Notes: generated by a model not told the origin, from the sequence alone. A DNA stretch of 64,000 nucleotides from Akkermansia muciniphila (GCA_947624785.1 CANQLV010000004.1:62001-126000); one strand, 5' to 3'; positions 43,499 through 52,389 are shown, counted from the first letter of the stretch. Numbers and translations are program-made.

Positions 43499-44533
43499 AT
43501 GACGACTACTTCCACTAATACCAGATCCCCCGTCAGAAAGAACGCCGTCCTGTTCGGCAACGGTTTGATCCGCACGCTGGGGAGCCCAAGCAGCATTGAC
43601 CTGCTCAAGGAAACCGTCTGCCCTCCCTGCACCGACGGTGAAGGCTGCAAACAAGACACCTATTGCCCGTTCAGGGACCGGGGGGACTATCTGCCCTTTC
43701 CCCTGATTTACGAGTATCTGATCCTGAAAAAACAAAAACGGCATTCGCAAGCCGACATGGGCAAAGTATCCTCCGATGTACGTGAACGGCTCAAGAAGAA
43801 ACTGGAAGAGTTCACCCCTCAGAAATACCCCGGCTCCGTTTTACACCAGCTTGCCGCCCTTCCAGTAGACGACTATCTGACCACCAATTACGACACGTTT
43901 CTGATTCAAATCCTGGAATCACAGCATTACAAGACAAGCCAGCGCCGGAATTCGGAAACCAAATACAGCATCCGCCGCCATGTCCGCATGGAGAAGGAAC
44001 GCCGTTCCCTCCGCATCTGGAACATTCACGGCACCTATAATGAAAAACCCTCCTCCTTCACGATTCAATACGGGTATGAGCACTATTGCGGCTGCATCGG
44101 TAAAATTGACAGCTATTTAAAGGGAACCTACACTTACCGGGTTCAAAAACAGAAAAAAGAAATAGCGGGCATCCCGGAAAAGCTGCGCAAGCCGCAGCTT
44201 CAACTGGAGGAATCATGGATTGACCTGTTTTTCTTTTCAAACGTTTACATCATGGGGCTGAATCTTTCTTCGGAAGAAATAGACCTGCTTTACATCCTGA
44301 ACCTCCGGTCACGATGGCTGCGCGATTCAAAAAAGGCGCGCTACATCCAAAACCGCATCGTTTTTTACGGCCAGCCCGCCAAAGCCATGAAAGCTCTTCT
44401 GGAAGAATTTGATGTGGAGGTTTGCTCTTCTTCCCCCACGCCTCCTGGAAAAAACGCGGAAGGAACGGATTACGTGAACTATTACCAGGCGGTTTTACGT
44501 GACATCCAGTCCAGAATAGAAGGGGGGCATTAA
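43499..44533 (+). CDS. SIR2-like domain protein, probable NADase
   Basis: From ATG 43499 the 344-aa protein has the SIR2 pattern: a glycine-rich NAD loop AVLFGNGLIRTL (about residues 16-27), YLTTNYDTF (Asn130), the catalytic IWNIHGTY (His177) and YIMGLNLSSEEIDLLYIL near 251-266. A Cys-rich stretch CPPCTDGEGCKQDTYCPF (41-58) could bind zinc. No other domain is fused and no helicase, TIR, Argonaute or transmembrane partner is adjacent. SIR2 proteins of this type often act in anti-phage defence by depleting NAD, but that is inference here. It begins 113 bases after the phosphoesterase gene, and the GT8 gene faces it. Confidence 0.75.
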   Translation: MTTTSTNTRSPVRKNAVLFGNGLIRTLGSPSSIDLLKETVCPPCTDGEGCKQDTYCPFRDRGDYLPFPLIYEYLILKKQKRHSQADMGKVSSDVRERLKKKLEEFTPQKYPGSVLHQLAALPVDDYLTTNYDTFLIQILESQHYKTSQRRNSETKYSIRRHVRMEKERRSLRIWNIHGTYNEKPSSFTIQYGYEHYCGCIGKIDSYLKGTYTYRVQKQKKEIAGIPEKLRKPQLQLEESWIDLFFFSNVYIMGLNLSSEEIDLLYILNLRSRWLRDSKKARYIQNRIVFYGQPAKAMKALLEEFDVEVCSSSPTPPGKNAEGTDYVNYYQAVLRDIQSRIEGGH

Positions 44534-44546
44534 GCCGCCCCAATCT

Positions 44547-45530
44547 TCAGGAACGCCTGCCATCCTCCTTCTCAAACTGCTTTTGCAGCCTGAGAATTTT
44601 ATTCCTGGTCATTCGGTAAACAGGCCTGTAAAGGTGTTTTTTCAAGATGGCCGGGAGGGTTCTTCCGGGCAGCGGGCCATGCAGCAGCCCGGCTTCACGC
44701 ATGGCGCGTTCATAACGTTCCCCTTCATAGCGCCAATTATACCGCCAGGGCTTGTGCACCCCCTGGTAATGCAGAATGCCCGGTTCCAGCGCCGCTTCCA
44801 CCGCCTGGCGCGGCGTCACTCCCCGCCAGAACCGTTCCCTGGGGTCGTTCTTCAGGATGCGGCGCGTCAGGCCGTCATGCCAGTTCCAGCGCGGATGCAG
44901 CGGGACGGTCAGTTCGCACAGGGCCCCGTTCAGGGCATCCTGGTCCGGACAGGTCAGCCTGTCCCGGTGGCTGACGGCATAATCCAGCACGGCCCTGACC
45001 AGGTCCTTTTCCCGGAAAACGTCCACATTCATCAGCAGCACGCCGGAATTGAAATACCCCGTGCAGGTCAGCGGCATCTCCAGGCGCTCGTTGAAATGGG
45101 AGCCGGGCCTGGAAAAATTCTCAAACACCACTCCCACCGCGTTGCCGGACATATCCGTCCCGAACAGCTCCGTCAAGTCCCGGCAGACCAGAACGTCAAT
45201 GTCCAGATACAGGATGTTGCCCCGCTCCTCCTGCAATAATTCCGGAATAAATACGCGGCCCCAGGCGGGCACGGGCCATTGTTCCGTATGGGGAAAGTCG
45301 TGTTCTTCCAGAATGCCGGAAACGTCTATGAACTCCAACCGGCACTCGAACGGGGCCGCCAGGCGTTCAACGCTGTTCCGGTTCTCCCCGTCAATGCCAT
45401 CGGAAAGTATGTAAATCTTGTAGAAGGTTTCCGGCGCAGCGGTGCTCAGCAGGGAAAAGACGGTAACGCTCAAAGGCAGGATGCCCCGGTTGTCACTGGC
45501 CAGGACGATGGCAAATTCATTCTTCTTCAT
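44547..45530 (-). CDS. Glycosyltransferase family 8 protein
   Basis: GT8 retaining enzymes transfer glucose or galactose, often onto LPS core. The 327-aa protein begins FAIVLASDNRGILPLSVTVFSLL and has the DxD motif ILYLDIDVLVCRDL (about residue 105-118), FNSGVLLMNVDVF, DQDALN and HYQGVHKPWRY, all standard for GT8. The C-terminal 30 residues are basic and probably amphipathic, anchoring to the membrane. It is the last gene of the leftward glycan operon, 17 bases after the GT2 gene. Confidence 0.92.
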   Translation of the reverse strand: MKKNEFAIVLASDNRGILPLSVTVFSLLSTAAPETFYKIYILSDGIDGENRNSVERLAAPFECRLEFIDVSGILEEHDFPHTEQWPVPAWGRVFIPELLQEERGNILYLDIDVLVCRDLTELFGTDMSGNAVGVVFENFSRPGSHFNERLEMPLTCTGYFNSGVLLMNVDVFREKDLVRAVLDYAVSHRDRLTCPDQDALNGALCELTVPLHPRWNWHDGLTRRILKNDPRERFWRGVTPRQAVEAALEPGILHYQGVHKPWRYNWRYEGERYERAMREAGLLHGPLPGRTLPAILKKHLYRPVYRMTRNKILRLQKQFEKEDGRRS

Positions 45531-45547
45531 CGGTCGTTCGGGTGGTG

Positions 45548-46573
45548 TCAGCGGCGCAGCAGCCGGGCGCCCGCTTTGCGCATTCTCTTCCAGTAGTAGG
45601 AAAAGTCCAAGCCGGATTTTCCGGCCAGCCAGGTTTTCAGCAGTTTTCCTTCCCGGCGGGACAGGCGGGAATCATCCTCTCCGGGACGGTACAGGTTTTC
45701 TTCACGGAGCATTCGGGACACCTTCCATGTCACTTCCTTCTGGACGGCATGGGGGGCGTACTTGCGGATATTCCGCACGCCCATCACCAGCATTTTCAGG
45801 AAAGCCGTCCTGTATTCCTCCAAGATTCCGGCTCGTTTCCACTCTTCCAGCACCAGCTGCGCCACCTTCAGGTAATCCAGCGACTGAAGCGAACTGCCGG
45901 ACGCAAAGCCGCTGGTGATGGACCCGGCGCGCTTGCGGTAAACGTATGCCGCCCTGCTGACGACGCAGGCCCTCCTGCAACGCGGAAAGGCGGCGTAGTG
46001 GAAATACAGGTCCTCGCAGGCGACGCCCTCGGGGAACCGGATGCCGTGCTCCTCCACAACGGAACGCCGTATCATCATGCCGCCCGCTCCATGGTGTATT
46101 TTCCCGATGGTCTCCGGAGTGCAGGGAATCCACCCCTTTTCCGGGGGCGCCATGTCCTCCGGCAGGAACCGGTCCTCCCGCCCGGGGTCGGACTCATAAT
46201 AATACCGGAACCCGCATACCAGCTTGTCGGCGTCCAGCGCCTCCGCACGGCTGTACATCTCCTCCAGCAAATCCGTTTCCAGCCAGTCGTCTGAATCCAC
46301 CAGCACCAGGTATTCCCCCTGAGCATGGCTCATCGCCAGATTCCTGGTCCGGGAAAGGCCGCCGTTTTCCGGGGCCTGCACCACTTTCACCCGCGGGTCC
46401 CGCTCCGCAAATTCCCGCAGGATGGACAGGGACCCGTCCGTGGAAACGTCGTCCACGCAAACCACTTCCAGCTCCCGGAGCGTCTGTGCGCAGATGCTTT
46501 CCAGGCACTGGGCCAGATACGGCTCCACATTGTAAACCGGAACCAGCACGGAAATTTTCACGGGAGCCGTCAT
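45548..46573 (-). CDS. Glycosyltransferase family 2 protein
   Basis: The 341-aa protein has the inverting GT-A opening ISVLVPVYNVEPYLAQCLESI, then VVCVDDVSTDGS, the nucleotide-binding LVLVDSDDWLETD (DxD about residues 92-95) and EDLYFHYAAF (a catalytic-base-like Glu-Asp). The C-terminus is basic. Acceptor and donor cannot be read. Its ATG overlaps the stop of the GT9 gene by 4 bases (ATGA), so the two are translationally coupled in the operon hldD-GT9-GT2-GT8. Confidence 0.92.
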   Translation of the reverse strand: MTAPVKISVLVPVYNVEPYLAQCLESICAQTLRELEVVCVDDVSTDGSLSILREFAERDPRVKVVQAPENGGLSRTRNLAMSHAQGEYLVLVDSDDWLETDLLEEMYSRAEALDADKLVCGFRYYYESDPGREDRFLPEDMAPPEKGWIPCTPETIGKIHHGAGGMMIRRSVVEEHGIRFPEGVACEDLYFHYAAFPRCRRACVVSRAAYVYRKRAGSITSGFASGSSLQSLDYLKVAQLVLEEWKRAGILEEYRTAFLKMLVMGVRNIRKYAPHAVQKEVTWKVSRMLREENLYRPGEDDSRLSRREGKLLKTWLAGKSGLDFSYYWKRMRKAGARLLRR

Positions 46574-47544
46574 GACGCCTGCGGAGTGCCCGCCATTTTT
46601 GCAGGTTCAAGCTCTTCCCGGGGGGGGAGGAAGGGCTCCAGCGTGGACCATACCCGGTCCACCGTAATTTCCTCAATGGCGCCGGGGGAAATCAGGTTGG
46701 AAATGCACCGGGCCGTAATGGCGGACTTGCGCGTCCGGTGGCAGAACATGGCGGTCACCGGAACCCCGGCGTAGGCGCACATGTGCGTAGGCCCCGTATC
46801 ATTGCCCACACAGGCCAGGGAACGGAGCGCCATCTGGGGAATATCCATCAGGGTGGACTTGCCCAGAAAACTGACGGCCAGGGGGGAGCTGGCGGCAATG
46901 GCCTCCACCTCCGCAGCCTCCGCCCTGGTGCCGATCACGACGGAGAAAATGCCCCGTTCCGCCAGGCGCCGCGCCAGGGCGCAGAAATTCTCCACGGGCC
47001 AGCGCTTGTAGGGATGGCTGGGGGAACAGCCCGGAATCATCATCACGTAGCGTTCCGGAAGTTCGTCAAAGTGCAGCCCTTCCCCGTGCATGAAGGAGAG
47101 GTCCGTCAGGACGCGTTCCACGCGGTACGGCTCCTTCTCCACCCGGCCAAACCGGAAGCCGCCTTTTTTCAGCAGTCTGCGCCGTTCCCCGGAATTGCAG
47201 GCCACCCAGTCCATGTCATGGCCCAGCAGGAAGCGCACGGCAGGATAATAACGCTTCCTGGTGCGGGAAGATTCCTGGAGGTCGTACACCACGTCAAAAT
47301 TCCCTTTCACGATGGAACGGATGGCCCCCCAGGTGGCGCCCAGCTTCCGGTAGGGCAGGCGGTTGTCCACAATGAAATCGTCAAACACCCCGAGCTGTTC
47401 CGCCATGGGAACGAACATTCCCATGGTCATCAGGGTGATGTGCGCCTCCGGATGAAGCTCCCGGAGCCGCTTCATCGTCCCCATGGCGAGCACCACGTCG
47501 CCAAGGGCGCCGTGCTTGATCATCAGAATGCGCTGTGCGGGCAT
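46570..47544 (-). CDS. Glycosyltransferase family 9 (heptosyltransferase-like)
   Basis: GT9 enzymes move ADP-heptose onto the LPS inner core. The 324-aa protein starts RILMIKHGALGDVVLAMGTMKRLRELHP, typical of WaaC/WaaF-like enzymes. It has FDVVYDLQESSRTR, IPGCSPSHPYKRWPVENF, and the acceptor-domain signature VGNDTGPTHMCAYAGVPVTAMF (about residues 245-266). It follows the hldD gene by 21 bases, so the heptose-making enzyme and the heptosyltransferase would be made together, as expected for LPS core assembly. Confidence 0.93.
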   Translation of the reverse strand: MPAQRILMIKHGALGDVVLAMGTMKRLRELHPEAHITLMTMGMFVPMAEQLGVFDDFIVDNRLPYRKLGATWGAIRSIVKGNFDVVYDLQESSRTRKRYYPAVRFLLGHDMDWVACNSGERRRLLKKGGFRFGRVEKEPYRVERVLTDLSFMHGEGLHFDELPERYVMMIPGCSPSHPYKRWPVENFCALARRLAERGIFSVVIGTRAEAAEVEAIAASSPLAVSFLGKSTLMDIPQMALRSLACVGNDTGPTHMCAYAGVPVTAMFCHRTRKSAITARCISNLISPGAIEEITVDRVWSTLEPFLPPREELEPAKMAGTPQAS

Positions 47545-47565
47545 GGGCGGAAAAAGGGATGCGGG

Positions 47566-48552
47566 TTAAACGTAGCTGTCTTCCCTGTCCAGATACTTCT
47601 GCACGTACTGGCGCACGCCGTCCTCCAGGGAAGTCATGGGAGCGGCATAGCCGGCGGCGCGCAGCCTGGAAAGGTCCGCCTGCGTATAATACTGGTACTT
47701 GCCCTTGAGTTCTTCAGGCATCTCCCGGTAGGCGATCTTTTCCTGGAGGCCCAGCGCATTGAACGCCGCCTTCGCCAGATCGTGGAAGGAGCGCGCCTCC
47801 CCGGATCCCACGTTGAACAATCCGCTCACCTCCGGATGGTCCAGCAGCCAGAGCACCACGTTCACGCAGTCCCCCACCCACACGAAGTCCCGGAGCTGCC
47901 AGCCGTCCCGGTAGTCGGGATGGTAGGACTTGAATAGCCTCACCGTTTCATTCACCTTCACCTGGGGGAAGATGTGGGCCACCACGCTCTTCTGCCCCCC
48001 CTTGTGGTACTCATTGGGGCCGTATACGTTGAAAAACTTGAGTCCGGCGTACTGGGGGGGAACCGGACGCCCTTCCTTCACCTCCCGGGCCACCTTGCGG
48101 TCAAACAGGGCCTTGCTCCAGCCGTACGCGTTCAGGGGGCGCAGGGCATTGACGTGCTCCAGGGAGGCGTCATCGTCAAACCCCATGGAGCCGTCCCCGT
48201 ACGTGGCCGCGGAGGAGGCGTAAATAAACTGCTTGCCGTACAGGGCGCAGAACTCCCACAGGTACCAGCTCAGCGTGAAATTCGTCCGGATGATCAGATC
48301 GGCGTCCGTCTCCGTGGTGGCGGAAATGGCCCCCATGTGAATGACGGCATCAATCTCCTCCGCATGCGCCTCCATGTAGTCAAGCATGTCTTCCGGAGGA
48401 ACCACCGCGCACAACTCCCTTTTGGCGATGTTCTTCCATTTCTCGGAAGAACCCAGCTCATCCACCACCACAAGATCCTTTTTACCGGCTTTTTCCAGAG
48501 CGGCGACAATGTTTGAGCCGATGAAGCCGGCCCCACCCGTGACAATAATCAT
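47566..48552 (-). CDS. hldD: ADP-L-glycero-D-manno-heptose 6-epimerase
   Basis: HldD converts ADP-D-glycero- to ADP-L-glycero-D-manno-heptose, donor for the LPS core. From ATG 48552 the 328-aa protein has the Rossmann TGGAGFIGSNIV, the active site YASSAATYGDGSMGF, LNAYGWSKALFD (Tyr-Lys), GLKFFNVYGPNEYHKG and the FNVGSGEARSFHDL segment. Catalytic Tyr and Lys are in place. It leads the leftward operon. The open frame reaches 48615 but the added residues are not family-like. Confidence 0.95.
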   Translation of the reverse strand: MIIVTGGAGFIGSNIVAALEKAGKKDLVVVDELGSSEKWKNIAKRELCAVVPPEDMLDYMEAHAEEIDAVIHMGAISATTETDADLIIRTNFTLSWYLWEFCALYGKQFIYASSAATYGDGSMGFDDDASLEHVNALRPLNAYGWSKALFDRKVAREVKEGRPVPPQYAGLKFFNVYGPNEYHKGGQKSVVAHIFPQVKVNETVRLFKSYHPDYRDGWQLRDFVWVGDCVNVVLWLLDHPEVSGLFNVGSGEARSFHDLAKAAFNALGLQEKIAYREMPEELKGKYQYYTQADLSRLRAAGYAAPMTSLEDGVRQYVQKYLDREDSYV

Positions 48553-48655
48553 AAGAGAAGAATAAATAAAGAAGTTGTACGGCCTTTTGTACCACATCCA
48601 CCCGGCCCTAGGCAACTGCCATTTGAGGCGTTCCCGGGCTCCGAATTCTCAACGA

Positions 48656-48830
48656 ATTTACAATCCGGACACTCCAAACCCTGGCCGTCCCATGCGGAAA
48701 ACCATTGCTCCGCAATCCCCGCGCATCCTGCGGAGACCCGTCCTCCATACCCCCTTTTCATACTGGCAACGTTAAAAACCTTCGGTAATATTTATCTTGC
48801 AAAAATTATCATTGACCACGGATTGTAAAT
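48656..48830. repeat. 12-bp inverted repeat in the divergent hldD/GT2 intergenic region
   Basis: ATTTACAATCCG (48656-48667) and its exact complement CGGATTGTAAAT (48819-48830). The right copy lies inside a dyad, ACGGATT gta AATCCGT, within the 17-base spacer of the rightward promoter. It could be an operator shared by the two divergent glycan operons. Confidence 0.4.
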
Positions 48831-48840
48831 CCGTTACATA
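48812..48840 (+). promoter_or_regulatory. Putative promoter of the rightward glycan genes
   Basis: TTGACC (48812-48817) and TACATA (48835-48840) are spaced 17. The ATG of the GT2 gene is at 48854, giving a leader of about 7 bases. The spacer contains a perfect 7-bp dyad. Confidence 0.5.
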
Positions 48841-48853
48841 CATTATAAACCCT

Positions 48854-50008
48854 ATGCGTCCCGACGTTTCCATCATCGTTCCCTGCTACAATGTAGCCGC
48901 TTATGTGGACGACTGTCTGGACAGCCTGGTACGGCAGACCCTCCGGAGCATTGAAATCATCTGCATCAATGACGGCTCCATGGACGATACCTGGGCGCAC
49001 CTGCTCCGCTGGAAGGAAAAGGACGGCAGGATCATCCTCCTGAACCAGCAGAACGCGGGCGTTTCCGCCGCAAGGAATGCGGGGCTGGATGCGGCGCGGG
49101 GCCTTTACGTCGGCTTTGCGGACCCGGACGACTACGTGGACCCGGAAATGTATTCCCGCCTTTTTTCCGCGGCCCTGGAACATGATGCGGACATCGTGGA
49201 GTGCGGCAACCATGTCTTCGAGGACTCGTCGGACCGGCTCATTGAGGCCAGAAGGAGGTCGCCCTCCTGGCATTTTGAAAAGGACGCCTCCCCGGCCAGC
49301 TTCTTCCGGGATTCCATCTGGGGGAAAATGGACATCTGCGTATGGAGCAAGCTGTTCCGGAAAAGCATGGTGGACGCCCACCGCCTCCGCTTCAACGTGA
49401 ACCTGAAATCCGGCGCGGAGGATGAAACCTTCCGGCTGATGGCCGTCCCCCACGCCTCCCGCCTCCTGTTCATTCCGGACTGCCTGTACTACTACCGCCT
49501 CATGCGGAGCGGTTCCCTTTCCCGCCGCTGCAACGACCCCACCTACTTCAAATGCGTGCAGGAATTCCAGCGGCTGCTGTACATCGTGGACTACTGGAAG
49601 GAACACGGGTGGCAGAACGAAGGCCTGTTCGCCTACGGCGTGCGGAAAATCAGGCCTTTCTTCGTTTCCAAGCATCCCCTCTTCCACCAGATGACCGCCG
49701 TTCAGCAACAATCCCTGCTGGACTGGTGGCGCCTGTTCTACAGGAACGCGGAAGGAGCGCGGTTCCTCTCCGTCCTGCCGGGCCGGGACAGGCAATTGGT
49801 GGATTTGCTGAACTCGGCGGAACCGCCATCCAACGGCTGGGGCCGCATCCTGCTGGCGGCCTGTTCCCTGCTTCCCGGACAGAAGGGGCGCTATTACTCC
49901 TGCAAAAGAATGCTTGCGGAACACTTTTCCCAAGCTCATTCCAACGGTTCCCAAGGGAAAAACGCCTCGCCGGAAGAGCCGTTTGACACATCGCCGCCTT
50001 CCCTGTAA
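48854..50008 (+). CDS. Glycosyltransferase family 2 protein
   Basis: From ATG 48854 this 384-aa protein has a GT-A start VSIIVPCYNVAAYVDDCLDSLVRQTL, ICINDGSMDDTWAHLL, AARNAGLDAARGLYVGFADPDDYVDPEMY (DxD about residue 91) and EDETFRLMAVP. The C-terminal 100 residues are helical and of no known fold. It resembles the EpsJ/HyaD-like transferases of polysaccharide loci. The open frame extends to a TTG at 48797 but the promoter lies there. The last bases overlap the promoter of the next gene. Confidence 0.9.
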   Translation: MRPDVSIIVPCYNVAAYVDDCLDSLVRQTLRSIEIICINDGSMDDTWAHLLRWKEKDGRIILLNQQNAGVSAARNAGLDAARGLYVGFADPDDYVDPEMYSRLFSAALEHDADIVECGNHVFEDSSDRLIEARRRSPSWHFEKDASPASFFRDSIWGKMDICVWSKLFRKSMVDAHRLRFNVNLKSGAEDETFRLMAVPHASRLLFIPDCLYYYRLMRSGSLSRRCNDPTYFKCVQEFQRLLYIVDYWKEHGWQNEGLFAYGVRKIRPFFVSKHPLFHQMTAVQQQSLLDWWRLFYRNAEGARFLSVLPGRDRQLVDLLNSAEPPSNGWGRILLAACSLLPGQKGRYYSCKRMLAEHFSQAHSNGSQGKNASPEEPFDTSPPSL

Positions 50009-50011
50009 ATT
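49983..50011 (+). promoter_or_regulatory. Putative promoter before the 50036 gene
   Basis: TTGACA (49983-49988) and TAAATT (50006-50011) are spaced 17; they lie over the end of the preceding GT2 gene and start 53 bases before the ATG at 50036. The leader would be about 18 bases. Confidence 0.45.
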
Positions 50012-50035
50012 GCCTTATCCCTACCTTCCGGACCA

Positions 50036-50860
50036 ATGAACCGCTTTCTCTCATTCGCAGACTCCCGCATGTCGGCCGCCCTGGAACGGCTGGGCAGGCA
50101 GGCGGAAGCGCTGGAATTTTTCGATGAGATCACGCTGTTCACCGAACAGGACCTTTCCGCGGAATTCACCAGCCGCATGGGCAAATACCTGACGCCGTCC
50201 TGCCGGGGGTTCGGGTACTGGTCCTGGAAACCCTGGTCCATCCACCACGTCCTGCAGGACATGCAGGAAGGCGACCGCCTCCTGTACCTGGATGCCGGCT
50301 GCCATATCAACATCAATGGAGCGGCGCGCTTCCGGGAATACGTGGACATGCTGGACCGGGACAGCCGCGGCATGCTGGTTTTCACCAACGGGCAGCCGGA
50401 ATACAAATGGACCAAGGGGGACATCCTGCGCCACTTCGGCGTTTCCGGGGAAGACGCCCACGTCACGCACACCCAGCAAATTGCGGGAGGCCACGTCTTT
50501 CTGAAAAAGAACCCGGTCACGGAAAACCTGATCCGGGACTGGCTCCATGTCTTTTACGACCATCTGCATCTGGCGGACAATTCCCCTTCCGCCTCTCCCA
50601 ACCTGCCGGGCTTTGTAGAGAACCGGTATGACCAGAGCATCTTCTCCATCCTGTGCAAACTACAGGGCATCACCGCCCTGGACGGCACGGAAACCTATGC
50701 GGAGGACTGGGAACGGCTTTCTTCCTTTCCATTCCAGGACAGGCGTGACATGGGAATCCCGCGGACAGGAAAAAAAGGCTGGCTGCAAAAATGCAGGCAG
50801 CTTCTTCTTCCCGCCAAAAGGGACGGATTAGGAATCCGTGATAAATCCACGCCGCTCTAA
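50036..50860 (+). CDS. Glycosyltransferase-like protein (DxD type, uncharacterised)
   Basis: The 274-aa protein has GFGYWSWKPWSIHHVLQDM, a DxD-like LLYLDAGCHININ (about residues 82-94), AGGHVFLKKN and NRYDQSIFSILCK. These recur in uncharacterised GT-A-like proteins of LPS and capsule loci, so a transferase role is inferred; the donor is unknown. The C-terminal 12 codons (GLGIRDKSTPL) are part of a 181-bp inverted-repeat element starting at 50825, so the native end of the gene may have been altered by insertion. Confidence 0.7.
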   Translation: MNRFLSFADSRMSAALERLGRQAEALEFFDEITLFTEQDLSAEFTSRMGKYLTPSCRGFGYWSWKPWSIHHVLQDMQEGDRLLYLDAGCHININGAARFREYVDMLDRDSRGMLVFTNGQPEYKWTKGDILRHFGVSGEDAHVTHTQQIAGGHVFLKKNPVTENLIRDWLHVFYDHLHLADNSPSASPNLPGFVENRYDQSIFSILCKLQGITALDGTETYAEDWERLSSFPFQDRRDMGIPRTGKKGWLQKCRQLLLPAKRDGLGIRDKSTPL

Positions 50861-51005
50861 AGGATGCATATAACAGGGAATATAAGGATGATAGGAATAA
50901 CAGGAGTCAGCAAAATTTCCCTGTAGCCCCTGTCATCCTTATACACGTTGCTGTTCCTAACCAACTTTTTCCCAGATTTTTCCGTTGACGCCGGATTCCT
51001 AATCC
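50825..51005. repeat. 181-bp inverted-repeat-bounded element between two glycosyltransferase genes
   Basis: Outer 14-bp perfect inverted repeats GGATTAGGAATCCG (50825-50838) and CGGATTCCTAATCC (50992-51005). Inside lie further imperfect arms: AAGGATG...ACAGGGAA near 50860-50880 and, in inverse, TTCCCTGTAG...CATCCTT near 50918-50940, and TATAAGGATGA paired with TCATCCTTATA. This is MITE-like or a strong folded RNA. No obvious target-site duplication flanks it. It covers the end of the 50036 gene. Confidence 0.5.
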
Positions 51006-51019
51006 CCATACTTCCCTAT

Positions 51020-52294
51020 GTGACTTCTCCTCAAGGCACGACAGTATTCCAAGTCTCCCACAGCGTATCGGCCAGCTCCGCTCCCTACCGGCTGAATGAC
51101 GCCCTGAACCGGAATATTTCCGGCATGGAATCCGTCCTTCTGCTCAGAAGGCGCAAGGGAATAGACGGCCTGGAAATCCACAGATCCGCCGCCAGAAGAG
51201 CTACGGACGCCCTGCGCCGCCATCTGGCGCATGGATTTGACGCCCTGCTGCCGGAAAGAAGGAGGGACCTGCCCTTCTCCCTGAACGTGCTGGGCATGGG
51301 GTTCGACATCCCCCAGATGGAGAAAGCCGACCTGGTGCACCTGCACTGGATAGGCGGCCGAACGGTGGATTTCACGCGGCTGGGCCACATCCGCCGCCCG
51401 CTGGTCTATACGCTGCACGATATGTTCGCCTGCACTGCGGGGTGCCACTGCACCATGGACTGCGGCCGGTTCCGGGACGAATGCCGCGGCAGTTGTCCCC
51501 AGCTCGGCGCACCCCGCCTCTTCCGCGGCCTTCCGGCGTGGCTGTTTTCCCGCAAGCGCCGCGCCTTCGCCCGCATCCCGTCCCTGACGCTGGTGACGCC
51601 CTCCCTCTGGCTGAAAAGGGAAGTGGAGAAAGGGTGCATGTTCCCCGGAAGAAGGATTGTCCAGATTTACAACCCTGTGGATACGGACCTGTTCCGCCCG
51701 GCGGAAGACCGGGAGGCCATCCGTGCGGCCCTGGGTATTCCATCCGGAGCCTTTGTCATCGCCTGCGGCGCAACCGGCCTGTTCAATCCGGTCAAGGGCG
51801 GCCATTTCATCCCCCTGGTGCTGGAGGAACTGTACCGGCGCGGGCACAGGAACCTTCATCTGCTGCTCTTCGGCAACCAGGAAAAGAACGTGGACTTCCC
51901 CTTCCCCAGCACCAATGCCGGATTCATTACGGACATGAACAAGCTGGCCGGCCTTTACAGCGCGGCGGACATCTTCCTGAATCCAACGCTTCAGGACGTC
52001 CTTTCCAACGTAGCTCTGGAATCCATGGCCTGCAAGACCCCCTCCGTTACCTTCCGGACGGGCGGAGTTCCGGAAGTGGTCCTGGACGGCAGGACCGGGC
52101 TGGTGGCTCCCCAGGGAGACCTGAACCAAATGGCAGGCCACTGCGAACGGCTCATCCGGGACGGAAAGCTCCTGCTGGCCCTGGCGGAGGAAGGCCGCCA
52201 ACACGCCGAACAAACGTTTTCCTACCCCGTCATTGCCGCGCGGCACGCCGCCCTGTATGAAGAAACGCTCCGGGAATACCGCCGCGAAGGGTGA
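51020..52294 (+). CDS. Glycosyltransferase family 4 protein
   Basis: A retaining GT-B transferase. Counting from the GTG at 51020 it has about 424 aa. The N-terminal acceptor domain opens TTVFQVSHSVSASSAPYRLNDAL and has VHLHWIGGRTVDF and YTLHDMFACTAGC; a Cys-rich loop there (about residues 130-150) is unusual. The C-terminal donor domain has IVQIYNPVDTDLFRPA, LHLLLFGNQEK, YSAADIFLNPTLQDVLSNVALESMACKTP and GGVPEVVLDGRTGLVAP. No ATG precedes the domain and the upstream frame (a TTG at 50948) enters the repeat element, so the start is uncertain. Confidence 0.88.
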   Translation: MTSPQGTTVFQVSHSVSASSAPYRLNDALNRNISGMESVLLLRRRKGIDGLEIHRSAARRATDALRRHLAHGFDALLPERRRDLPFSLNVLGMGFDIPQMEKADLVHLHWIGGRTVDFTRLGHIRRPLVYTLHDMFACTAGCHCTMDCGRFRDECRGSCPQLGAPRLFRGLPAWLFSRKRRAFARIPSLTLVTPSLWLKREVEKGCMFPGRRIVQIYNPVDTDLFRPAEDREAIRAALGIPSGAFVIACGATGLFNPVKGGHFIPLVLEELYRRGHRNLHLLLFGNQEKNVDFPFPSTNAGFITDMNKLAGLYSAADIFLNPTLQDVLSNVALESMACKTPSVTFRTGGVPEVVLDGRTGLVAPQGDLNQMAGHCERLIRDGKLLLALAEEGRQHAEQTFSYPVIAARHAALYEETLREYRREG

Positions 52295-52361
52295 AAAAGG
52301 CTGATGTTTAACCGCCGGGCAACCTTCCCCCAACACGCCCGGCCGGCCCCTGCCTTTGTCA

Positions 52362-52389
52362 TTGACAAGAAAGAGCCGCCCCATACACT
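52362..52389 (+). promoter_or_regulatory. Putative promoter of the first GT10 gene
   Basis: TTGACA (52362-52367) and TACACT (52384-52389) are spaced 16, with 27 bases to the ATG at 52417. The boxes, the spacing and much of the spacer match the second GT10 promoter at 55622. Confidence 0.55.
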
